Below are positions 1 through 5,485 of a DNA stretch of 8,535 nucleotides, one piece after another. The number at the start of each line of letters is the position of its first letter. Positions within the stretch are counted from its first letter, which is position 1. Made by a program: the position numbers and the translations under genes. Origin of the DNA: JBBRMQ01 sp038230775 (GTDB taxonomy: Bacteria; Acidobacteriota; Thermoanaerobaculia; Gp7-AA8); contig JBBRMQ010000190.1 of assembly GCA_038230775.1 (NCBI GenBank), forward strand, positions 1 through 8,535. The letters are read 5' to 3'. The notes under the pieces were generated by a model that saw only the letters and a program-made list of their open reading frames with translations, was not told the origin of the DNA and ran no database searches.

Positions 1-1749
1 AGGAATGATGCCGACAGCGCGCAGTTCATGCCGAAGTCGGTGGTCACGATTCCCTACTTCGGCTGGGGCAACGATCGCTATCCGCGCACGCCGTGGCACG
101 AAACGGTGATCTACGAAGTGCACGTGAAGGGCTTCACGCGGCGGCATCCCGACATTCCGGAACAGTTGCGCGGAACGTACGCCGGCCTCGCCCACCCCGC
201 CGCCCTCAAGCACCTGAAATCCCTCGGGGTCACCGCCGTCGAGCTCCTGCCGGTGCATCAATTCATCCAGGACTCGCTGGTCCTCGATCGCGGGCTGCGC
301 AACTACTGGGGCTACAACTCGATCAGCTACCTGGCGGCGCACAACGAATACTCGTCGAGCGGGACGTTAGGCCAGCAGGTCCAGGAATTCCGGCAGATGG
401 TGAAGACGCTGCACGAGGAAGGCATCGAGGTGATCCTCGACGTCGTTTACAACCACACGGCAGAAGGCAACCACCTGGGTCCGATGCTCTCATTAAAGGG
501 CATCGACAACGCCGCGTACTACCGCCTCATGGATGGTCAACGTCAGTACTACATGGACTACACCGGCACCGGCAACAGTCTCAACATGCGGCACCCTCAT
601 GTGCTGCAGTTAGTGATGGACTCGCTGCGCTACTGGCACCTCGAGATGCACGTGGACGGGTTCCGTTTCGATCTCGCTGCCACGCTGGCGCGCGAGCTCC
701 ACGACGTCGACCGCCTCTCCGCGTTCTTCGACATCATTCAGCAGGATCCGGTGATCAGTCAGGTCAAGCTCATCGCGGAGCCGTGGGACGTCGGCGAGGG
801 CGGTTATCAGGTCGGCAACTTTCCGCCGCTGTGGTCGGAGTGGAACGGCAAGTATCGCGACGTCGTCCGCGACTACTGGCGCGGCACCGGCCAGACCCTC
901 GGCGAATTCGCCAATCGCCTCACCGGAAGCTCCGATCTCTACGCGCTGACGGGACGGCGTCCGTACGCCAGCATCAACTTCGTCACCGCGCACGACGGTT
1001 TCTCGCTGCGCGATCTCGTTTCCTACAACGAGAAGCACAATGCGGCGAACGGCGAGAACAACAATGACGGAGCGAACGACAACCGATCGTGGAACTGCGG
1101 CGCGGAAGGGCCGACCGACAACGCGGCCATCAACGCGCTGCGCGGCCGGCAGCAGCGCAACTTCCTCACCACGCTGATTCTGTCCCAAGGGGTTCCGATG
1201 GTCGTCGGCGGCGACGAGATCGGCCGCACCCAGAACGGGAACAACAACCCCTACTGTCAGGACAACGAGCTCTCCTGGTACGACTGGGAGCATATGGACG
1301 ACGGCCTGTTCGCGTTCACCAGTCGCCTGATCCGCTTCCGAAAAGAGCACCCAGCGTTTCAGCGCCGCCGCTGGTTCGCGGGCCGTCCACTCTTCGGCGA
1401 AGGCGTGAGCGACATCGGCTGGTTCAAGTTCGACGGCACGCTCATGACCGAGGCGGATTGGACGAACGGGTTCGCGCGGACGCTGGGGATGTTTCTCAAC
1501 GGCGATGCCCTTCCCGATCCCGATCCGCGCGGCGAGCGCATCGTCGACGACAGCTTCTACCTTCTGTTCAACGCCCACCACGACCAGATGCCGTTCACGC
1601 TTCCCACTCACACGTGGGGAGATCGCTGGGTGAAAGTCATCGACACCAATGATTCCGTTCCCGATCTTCGCGATCAGCAGGACTTCCGCGCCGGCCAGAA
1701 GCTGGAGATCCAGGCGTACTCGATGGTCGTGCTGCGCCGCGTCGAGTAA
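1..1749 (+). CDS. glgX: Glycogen debranching enzyme GlgX (GH13 isoamylase type), 5'-truncated by window edge
   Basis: Hydrolyses alpha-1,6 branch points of glycogen or limit dextrins in the cytoplasm. The reading frame is open from base 1, so the first in-window ATG (28) is internal; the upstream CBM48 domain and true start lie outside, and roughly 130-150 residues are missing compared with GlgX/TreX proteins of ~650-720. Counting from that ATG, the four GH13 regions are intact: DVVYNH (138-143), GFRFD with nucleophile Asp215, AEPWD with acid/base Glu251 (codon 778-780), and TAHDG with His322-Asp323. The N-terminal PRTPW...YEVHVKGFT and the NGNNNPYCQDNELSWYDW stretch (403-420) are typical of GlgX/TreX rather than amylases or branching enzymes. 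The reading frame is unbroken to TAA at 1749. The next gene starts 12 bp downstream in the same direction. No other glycogen or trehalose gene is visible, so its pathway partners are unknown. Confidence 0.95.
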   Translation, partial: RNDADSAQFMPKSVVTIPYFGWGNDRYPRTPWHETVIYEVHVKGFTRRHPDIPEQLRGTYAGLAHPAALKHLKSLGVTAVELLPVHQFIQDSLVLDRGLRNYWGYNSISYLAAHNEYSSSGTLGQQVQEFRQMVKTLHEEGIEVILDVVYNHTAEGNHLGPMLSLKGIDNAAYYRLMDGQRQYYMDYTGTGNSLNMRHPHVLQLVMDSLRYWHLEMHVDGFRFDLAATLARELHDVDRLSAFFDIIQQDPVISQVKLIAEPWDVGEGGYQVGNFPPLWSEWNGKYRDVVRDYWRGTGQTLGEFANRLTGSSDLYALTGRRPYASINFVTAHDGFSLRDLVSYNEKHNAANGENNNDGANDNRSWNCGAEGPTDNAAINALRGRQQRNFLTTLILSQGVPMVVGGDEIGRTQNGNNNPYCQDNELSWYDWEHMDDGLFAFTSRLIRFRKEHPAFQRRRWFAGRPLFGEGVSDIGWFKFDGTLMTEADWTNGFARTLGMFLNGDALPDPDPRGERIVDDSFYLLFNAHHDQMPFTLPTHTWGDRWVKVIDTNDSVPDLRDQQDFRAGQKLEIQAYSMVVLRRVE

Positions 1750-1761
1750 CATTCGCTTCGA

Positions 1762-2205
1762 TTGAACGCACGACACATTCTCGCTTTCGGTCTCCTGCTG
1801 ACACTCGCCTGCTCGCATCGTGAGCGGCAGCAGGACAAGGTCCGGAAGGAGCAGGCCGAGAACGCTCCCGCCGTTCCCCCGGCCAACGCTCCCGTTTCCC
1901 TCGGCAGCGAGCAGTTGCAGAACAGCGTCACGATCAAGTTCCAGCGCTACGAACGCCCCGCGGGCCGCGATCCGCGCATGATCCTCATCGTGCAGAACAA
2001 CGGCGCGAATGCGATCCGGGACATCCAGGGCCAGGTCGTCATTCAGACCGAGGCGGGATCGTTTCAGATGGGGTACGAGATCCCTCTCGCCATCGAGGCG
2101 AAGAGCTCGCGCGAGTACGCCATGGACGTCGTTCCCCGATGGGACGCAACGGCAACCGTGACCGGCGCAACCTTCACGGTGACCGCCGTCAAGGCACCGG
2201 TATGA
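1762..2205 (+). CDS. Small putative lipoprotein of unknown function, TTG start
   Basis: 147 residues. The N-terminus MNARHILAFGLLLTLAC is a lipoprotein signal peptide: short Arg-containing n-region, Leu-rich core and lipobox LTLAC with the lipidated Cys at 17. A charged, Pro-rich spacer (about 18-50) follows, then a compact beta-rich domain (about 52-147; VTIKFQRY, MILIVQNNG, GQVVIQTEAGSF, ATVTGATFTVTAV) that resembles an Ig/FxLYD-like sandwich, though I cannot assign a family. The start is fixed by context: the frame is the same as glgX, whose stop lies 12 bp upstream, and TTG at 1762 is the only start codon ahead of the signal peptide. No clear Shine-Dalgarno is visible, so translation may depend on glgX. 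It presumably sits in a membrane facing the periplasm. Its 3' end overlaps a mini-ORF (2202-2243). Confidence 0.8.
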   Translation: MNARHILAFGLLLTLACSHRERQQDKVRKEQAENAPAVPPANAPVSLGSEQLQNSVTIKFQRYERPAGRDPRMILIVQNNGANAIRDIQGQVVIQTEAGSFQMGYEIPLAIEAKSSREYAMDVVPRWDATATVTGATFTVTAVKAPV

Positions 2206-2243
2206 AACCCCGCGCGATGAGCCCACGTCTCACGAACGCATGA
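2202..2243 (+). other. 13-codon mini-ORF bridging lipoprotein and rhodanese genes by ATGA overlaps
   Basis: ATG at 2202-2204 overlaps the lipoprotein stop (TGA 2203-2205), and its own TGA (2241-2243) overlaps the rhodanese ATG (2240-2242). It encodes MKPRAMSPRLTNA. An AAGG sits 7 nt before the ATG, while the rhodanese ATG itself has no visible Shine-Dalgarno. The arrangement would let ribosomes pass from gene to gene by stop-start coupling. The overlaps are seen directly; translation is inference. It could be a chance ORF in a 34-bp gap. Confidence 0.3.
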
Positions 2244-2935
2244 ACTGGAAGAGACACATCGCCGAGGCCGCGACGCTGATCGGAGCCGCGATTCTGTGCG
2301 CCCTGACCGCCAACGCGCTCGCGTCGCGAGAGCGCAAGTTGGCGTTGGTCGCTCCCGGCGCGCCCACCCTCCCGGCGGTTCGCGCGCCGCGGGTCGCGGA
2401 CCGGCCGCCAGAGGTTGTCGCCACTGCTAACGAACCTGCCCCAGTTGCCCCGGCTCCCGCGCCAGTCACCATCAACCGGCAACCGGCAACAGCGGCGAAG
2501 CCCAAACCGTCAACCGACAACCGACAACCGACAACGCCGGCGAAGCCGGCAAAACAATTCAAGCCCCATCCCGACAAGCCGTACATTGAGATTTCCCACA
2601 GCGACGTCGCCGCGCTGAAAGACGCAGGCGCTCTCTTTCTCGACGCGCGCCGCACGTCGGTGTACGAGCAGGGGCACATCGCCGGAGCGCGGCCGTTCTC
2701 AGTGTGGGAATCGGATGTCGACGACAAGGTCAACAAGCTCTTCGCCGAGCGCAGCGATCCGCGCGATCAGGAAAAGCCGATCGTCATCTACTGCTCGGGT
2801 GGCGATTGCGAAGACTCGCACATGCTGGCGCAGAAACTGTGGGGGATTCAGTTCAACAACCTCTACGTTTACAAGGATGGATTCCCAGACTGGCAGAAAC
2901 ACGGAGGAGCGTCGCACACCGGTGCCAATCCGTAG
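2240..2935 (+). CDS. Membrane-anchored rhodanese-domain protein with Pro-rich linker
   Basis: 231 residues. Residues 9-28 form an uncleaved signal-anchor helix. Residues about 30-112 are a low-complexity Ala/Pro-rich linker. A single rhodanese domain spans about 115-222: IEISHSDVAALK, the CH2A-like block LFLDARRTSVYEQGHIAGA (132-150), and the active-site loop YCSGGDCEDS with persulfide Cys185 and a second Cys190, ending NLYVYKDGFPDWQK. Rhodaneses carry or transfer sulfane sulfur on the active-site Cys; the topology places this one outside the cytoplasmic membrane. Part of the linker (about 79-103) is encoded by 7-bp tandem repeats that duplicate NRQPxTxAKP. The start at 2240 overlaps the mini-ORF stop. 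The neighbour 110 bp downstream is a MauE/DoxX-like protein, which supports a joint sulfur or thiol-redox role. The substrate is unknown. Confidence 0.88.
   Translation: MNWKRHIAEAATLIGAAILCALTANALASRERKLALVAPGAPTLPAVRAPRVADRPPEVVATANEPAPVAPAPAPVTINRQPATAAKPKPSTDNRQPTTPAKPAKQFKPHPDKPYIEISHSDVAALKDAGALFLDARRTSVYEQGHIAGARPFSVWESDVDDKVNKLFAERSDPRDQEKPIVIYCSGGDCEDSHMLAQKLWGIQFNNLYVYKDGFPDWQKHGGASHTGANP
2473..2548 (+). repeat. In-frame heptad (7-bp) tandem repeat, duplicated, in rhodanese linker
   Basis: Two units of CAACCGG plus CAAC (2473-2490) and three units of CAACCGA plus CAAC (2511-2535), the latter preceded by a degenerate unit AAACCGT in phase. A larger 31-bp imperfect direct repeat (2473-2503 and 2518-2548) includes the following GGCGAAG and encodes the duplicated NRQPxTxAKP linker motif. 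Because 7 is not a multiple of 3, adding or losing one unit would shift the frame. Confidence 0.85.
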
Positions 2936-2947
2936 GGTGTTGAATCG

Positions 2948-3031
2948 GAATGAAGAATTTCGAATTTCGAATGAAGAATTGAGAAGCGGTTCATTCTGAA
3001 TTCTTTATTCGAGATTCTTCATTCGCAATTC
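2948..3031. repeat. Mirror-symmetric heptad array: 6 GAANNNN + 6 NNNATTC units (84 bp)
   Basis: Twelve consecutive 7-mers with no leftover base. The left half from 2948 reads GAATGAA, GAATTTC, GAATTTC, GAATGAA, GAATTGA, GAAGCGG. The right half from 2990 reads TTCATTC, TGAATTC, TTTATTC, GAGATTC, TTCATTC, GCAATTC. Every left unit begins GAA and every right unit ends ATTC, so the halves form an inverted repeat with paired cores and mostly variable triplets. It is markedly AT-rich for this window and fills most of the 110-bp gap between the rhodanese and MauE-like genes. Nothing else is seen in that gap, and no clear RBS precedes the next ATG. Confidence 0.88.
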
Positions 3032-3045
3032 AAGAACAAGCCGAG

Positions 3046-3513
3046 ATGAGACTGACCCAAGCACTCGCCCATCCCTGGCTGACGATCCGCGTTCAGATCG
3101 CGCTCGGCCTCTTCTTTGTGGTCGCCGCATTACCGAAGATCGTTGATCCCCCGTCCTTCGCGCACATGATCTACAACTACAAGATCGTGCCCGCGGCGGT
3201 GCTGAACTTCATTGCGCTCGTGATGCCGTGGATCGAGCTTCTCGCCGGTCTGGCTCTCGTTCTGGGCATCTGGCGCGGGACGGCACGGACGATCGTCGGC
3301 GCGCTGCTCGTCACGTTCATCATCGCGATCAGCATCAACCTCGCGCGTGGCAACGCGATCGACTGCGGTTGCTTCGACGTGACGGCGGCAGGCAAGACTC
3401 GCGAAGAGCGCCTCGCCGACATGAAGCTCGTCATCCTGCGCGACCTCGGCATGCTGCTGATGGCGGGGCAACTGTGGTACGCCGAAAGGCAGCGGGTCGC
3501 GAGTCGCGGGTAG
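3046..3513 (+). CDS. MauE/DoxX-like four-helix membrane protein
   Basis: 155 residues with four hydrophobic segments at about 13-29, 50-76, 80-99 and 127-145. The pattern is that of the MauE/DoxX superfamily: ALPKIVDPPSF after helix 1, YNYKIVP before helix 2, PWIELLAGLALVLG in helix 2, and the cysteine motif IDCGCFD (105-111) after helix 3, followed by a RDLGMLLM helix. MauE proteins are membrane partners in thiol/disulfide maturation (methylamine dehydrogenase in the classical case); no mau structural genes are present, so this is a general family member. It lies downstream of the anchored rhodanese, and CxC plus persulfide chemistry suggests they cooperate (inference). Its last residues and stop codon (QRVASRG) are encoded by a heptad repeat, so the C-terminus may be a late addition. 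No clear Shine-Dalgarno is visible. Confidence 0.85.
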   Translation: MRLTQALAHPWLTIRVQIALGLFFVVAALPKIVDPPSFAHMIYNYKIVPAAVLNFIALVMPWIELLAGLALVLGIWRGTARTIVGALLVTFIIAISINLARGNAIDCGCFDVTAAGKTREERLADMKLVILRDLGMLLMAGQLWYAERQRVASRG

Positions 3514-3521
3514 CGGCTCGG
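3487..3521. repeat. Heptad repeat across the MauE-like stop codon
   Basis: Units in a 7-bp step: AGGCAGC, GGGTCGC, GAGTCGC, GGGTAGC, GGCTCGG. The TAG stop (3511-3513) lies inside the fourth unit. The units resemble, on the opposite strand, those of the array at 5450-5477 (ACCCGCG type), so these two loci may share an origin. Only one arm is visible; no mirror-image arm follows within 100 bp. Confidence 0.6.
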
Positions 3522-3550
3522 AAAAGCACCTGCGATCGAGGCTTTCCCTT
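3520..3550 (+). terminator. Possible hairpin terminator after the MauE-like gene
   Basis: GGAAAAGC (3520-3527) can pair with GCTTTCCC (3541-3548) at 7 of 8 positions, leaving a 13-nt loop. It lies just downstream of the stop at 3513 but has only a TT tail, so intrinsic termination is uncertain. It directly abuts the large 34-bp inverted repeat, which may be the stronger structure. Confidence 0.3.
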
Positions 3551-3641
3551 GTCATCCCGAGCGTAGCGAGGGACCGGTGTGGGTTGGGTGGCTCGACGAA
3601 CCGCCCGCCCACACCGGTCCCTCGCTACGCTCGGGATGACA
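3550..3641. repeat. Perfect 34-bp inverted repeat in a convergent intergenic gap
   Basis: 3550-3583 and 3608-3641 are exact reverse complements, with a 24-bp spacer. The arm begins TGTCATCCCGAGCGTAGCGA and continues through GGGACCGGTGTGGG. The TCATCCCGAGCGNAGCGAGGGA core is one I recall as a dispersed intergenic repeat in many unrelated bacterial genomes. It sits between the plus-strand MauE-like gene (ends 3513) and the minus-strand matrixin (ends 3714), so it could act as a bidirectional transcription stop or mRNA 3'-end stabiliser. No poly-T tract flanks either side. The rest of the gap holds only a small 6-bp stem (3685-3690 with 3698-3703). Confidence 0.92.
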
Positions 3642-3713
3642 TCGCGTATGCCTGGAGTCCGCCCATCAGCCCGTCCCACTCTCGCTTCGCTCCGATTGCG
3701 AAGAGCGCTGCCT

Positions 3714-4970
3714 TCAGTGGCGGACGGTTCTGCCGCGGCCCTTTGATGCGATGCGCACGGCGCCGGTCAGGGCGGCCGCGTCGTTGCCGCTCTTCGCGAG
3801 AACGACGATGGACTGCGAGGGTGTGTCCGCCGCGACGGTGAACGTCGCGAAGACGTAATTCCCGGCATACGTGAAGTCGGAGACGCGCTTGACGCCGCGA
3901 TTCGCGACCTCGAACGTGGTCATGCCGCTGATGATGCCATCACCCGCAAGCGCGATCGCCGTCGTCTGGCCCGGCGTGAGAACGACGGTCGTCGAATTGA
4001 GCGATACGTTGCCGTTCACCGGATCGAACGCGCCGATCCACTTCGGATTGAGTTGCGTGGTTCCCGAGACGTTCACGATGAGATTTCCGTACATCTTGCC
4101 GCCGTCGATGCGCACCGCGCCGCCCTCCGCGAACTGCGTCGGAAACGAGGTGATCTTTGCGTTGCGCCAGCTGCCGGAAAAATTGCGCGCTTCCACCGGA
4201 CCGTCGAGAGGTTCGGCGTAGAGGCGATAGCTTCCCGCCGGAACACCCCTCATCTCGAAGTGTCCCGCGGGGTCGGTGAGCGCGGTCGCAACGGGCTCGC
4301 CGTTGTCGTTGAGCGCCACAACCTGCGCGGCGTAGATCGCACCGACGTCGCCGTAGACCTTGCCGTCGAGAGTCGCGCCGCCGGAATCCGCCTTCGGATA
4401 GAGATTCGCGATCGCGATCTTGTCGTCGCTGTCGAGAACGGGCACGCCACCGAAGCCGACGTAGGGATACATCATCGAAGAAAGAACCGCGGAGTGATCG
4501 AGGCCGAGGAGGTGCCCGACTTCGTGTTCCACGACTTGCTGAACGTTGTAATTGCCGCCGAACACGCCCGGATCGATCTGGATGTCGGCTTCCTTCACGT
4601 GCGCGGTCTCGTCGTACCAGTTGGTCGTCAGCGCAATGAAGTTCTGACCCGTGAACAGGCCCTCGGTCATGCTCACCGTGTTGATCCCGTCCTGCCCCGC
4701 CTTCACGTTGTCGATGACGCCTGCGTTCTTGAACGCTACACCCGCATCGCTGACGGCCGTCCAGTCGTTGAAGGCGCGATCGATGGCGTCCGTCGATCCG
4801 AGCTTCGTCACGATCTGACGGTCGACCAAATACCGGATGGGGAACGAGGTCGCGCGCCACGACACAGGCACAGCGGTGCCATTCAACTGATAGGTGAGCT
4901 GAACGCCGGCCGAAACCGGGATCGCACAGAGAGCGATGAGCGGGAAAATGAGCCTGCGGGCCGCGGACAT
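3714..4970 (-). CDS. Secreted matrixin-like (M10) zinc metalloprotease with carboxypeptidase-regulatory-like domain
   Basis: 418 residues. The signal peptide is about 1-21 (RRLIFPLIALCAIPVSAG). The protease domain (about 25-193) has the metzincin zinc site HEVGHLLGLDH (His149, Glu150, His153, His159), a Met-turn SSMMYP (165-169), a preceding calcium-site-like stretch ADIQIDPGVFGGNYNVQQV, and the matrixin-type exit DSDDKIAIANLYP. Residues about 200-258 form a CarboxypepD_reg-like beta domain (LDGKVYG...TDPAGHFEMRGVPAGSYRLYAEP). The C-terminal ~160 residues are beta-rich without an obvious family. There is no visible cysteine-switch propeptide: only about 20 residues lie between the signal and the catalytic fold. 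It is likely exported to the periplasm or outside to cleave proteins; the substrate is unknown. It lies 38 bp downstream of ridA on the same strand, but an AT-rich promoter-like stretch between them suggests separate transcription. No Shine-Dalgarno is apparent before the ATG. Confidence 0.9.
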   Translation of the reverse strand: MSAARRLIFPLIALCAIPVSAGVQLTYQLNGTAVPVSWRATSFPIRYLVDRQIVTKLGSTDAIDRAFNDWTAVSDAGVAFKNAGVIDNVKAGQDGINTVSMTEGLFTGQNFIALTTNWYDETAHVKEADIQIDPGVFGGNYNVQQVVEHEVGHLLGLDHSAVLSSMMYPYVGFGGVPVLDSDDKIAIANLYPKADSGGATLDGKVYGDVGAIYAAQVVALNDNGEPVATALTDPAGHFEMRGVPAGSYRLYAEPLDGPVEARNFSGSWRNAKITSFPTQFAEGGAVRIDGGKMYGNLIVNVSGTTQLNPKWIGAFDPVNGNVSLNSTTVVLTPGQTTAIALAGDGIISGMTTFEVANRGVKRVSDFTYAGNYVFATFTVAADTPSQSIVVLAKSGNDAAALTGAVRIASKGRGRTVRH

Positions 4971-5007
4971 TGGTCTACGCTGCGGGGTGCAAACGAAGCG
5001 CCAAATA

Positions 5008-5013
5008 ATTATA
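5008..5013 (-). promoter_or_regulatory. Candidate -10 element (TATAAT) for the matrixin gene
   Basis: Read on the minus strand, TATAAT lies 37 bp upstream of the matrixin ATG and overlaps the ridA stop codon, inside the most AT-rich stretch of this strand. No good -35 is seen at 16-18 bp: GGAGAT is at 17, and a TTGACC (5026-5031) is only 12 bp away. Confidence 0.35.
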
Positions 5014-5383
5014 TAACAGCGATGAGGTCAATCTCCACTGTCGCGCCTTTTGGCAGTTGGGAGACCCCTACGGTCGAGCGCGCCGGCTTGTGGTCGCCGA
5101 AGTACTCGGCGTAGATCGAGTTGAGCGTCTGGAAGTTGCCGAGATCGGTGAGGTAGACCGTTGCCTTCGTGACGTGCTTGAAGTCCGCGCCCGACTGCCG
5201 GAGCACCGCCCGAAGATTCTCGAACACGCGCCTCGCCTGTTTCGTGAAGTCGCCTTCGACGAGGTTGCCAGTCACCGGATCGAGCGGAATCTGCCCCGAC
5301 GCGTAGATCGTGTTTGCGACTTTCACGGCTTGCGAGTAAGGGCCGATGGCTTTCGGCGCGTCGTTCGTAGCGATGTATTCCAT
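5009..5383 (-). CDS. ridA: RidA family 2-iminobutanoate/2-iminopropanoate deaminase
   Basis: 124 residues, close to the ~128 of canonical RidA (YjgF/YER057c/UK114 family). It hydrolyses reactive enamine/imine intermediates released by PLP enzymes such as threonine dehydratase, protecting other PLP enzymes in the cytoplasm. Family landmarks are all present: the N-terminal KAIGPYSQAV (11-20), YASGQIPLDP (27-36), the central ENLRAVLRQSGAD, VTKATVYLTD, and the C-terminal PARSTVGVSQLPKGATVEID with the substrate carboxylate-binding Arg102 (Arg105 equivalent) and Glu117 (Glu120 equivalent). These residues mark the active RidA subgroup rather than the Rid1-7 groups lacking the Arg. The gene is divergent from the TPR gene at 5486. 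Its ATG is only 8 bp from a TATACT element, so its mRNA may have almost no leader. Confidence 0.93.
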   Translation of the reverse strand: MEYIATNDAPKAIGPYSQAVKVANTIYASGQIPLDPVTGNLVEGDFTKQARRVFENLRAVLRQSGADFKHVTKATVYLTDLGNFQTLNSIYAEYFGDHKPARSTVGVSQLPKGATVEIDLIAVI

Positions 5384-5391
5384 GGCCTGAC

Positions 5392-5399
5392 AGTATAAT
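5392..5399. promoter_or_regulatory. Overlapping divergent -10-like elements between ridA and TPR gene
   Basis: The plus strand reads TATAAT at 5394-5399; the minus strand reads TATACT at 5397-5392. The same bases could therefore serve as -10 elements in both directions: ridA with a very short leader, and the TPR gene with an ~80-nt leader containing the heptad array at 5410-5477. No convincing -35 is found on either side, so only the -10 symmetry supports this. Confidence 0.35.
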
Positions 5400-5409
5400 C
5401 GGCCGAACC

Positions 5410-5477
5410 GGCAGGTCGCTGGTGGCAGGTCCCTGGTCGGTCTCTTCCGACCTGCGACCCGCGACCTGCGACCCGCC
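5410..5477. repeat. Mirror-symmetric heptad array: 4 NNNWGGT + 4 ACCYGCN units
   Basis: The left arm from 5410 reads GGCAGGT, CGCTGGT, GGCAGGT, CCCTGGT. A 12-bp centre (5438-5449) with a CGG/CCG mini-stem follows. The right arm from 5450 reads ACCTGCG, ACCCGCG, ACCTGCG, ACCCGCC. Both arms keep a strict 7-bp step and pair as an imperfect inverted repeat with conserved GGT/ACC cores. It fills most of the 102-bp divergent gap between ridA and the TPR gene, ending 8 bp before the TPR start codon. If transcribed from 5394-5399 it would form a large hairpin in the TPR leader. Confidence 0.85.
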
Positions 5478-5485
5478 TTTTACGT

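Noticed and set aside
93..1067. Plus-strand Arg/Pro-rich ORF in another frame of glgX
   Set aside because: The composition is typical of a shifted GC-rich frame, and the GlgX frame carries all the catalytic motifs.
610..2226. Long minus-strand ORF opposite glgX and the lipoprotein gene
   Set aside because: It lies antisense to strongly supported coding sequence, spans two genes, and its product shows no domain. It is an effect of high GC and few stop codons.
2473..3031. CRISPR array
   Set aside because: Units are 7 bp and contiguous, with no 25-40 bp repeats, no spacers and no cas genes.
3550..3641. Insertion sequence or MITE end pair
   Set aside because: No transposase, no visible flanking target duplication, and the arms make up nearly the whole element; kept as an inverted repeat only.
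4053..5114. 353-residue plus-strand ORF opposite the matrixin and ridA
   Set aside because: It runs through both minus-strand genes with Arg/Val-rich shadow composition and no motif.
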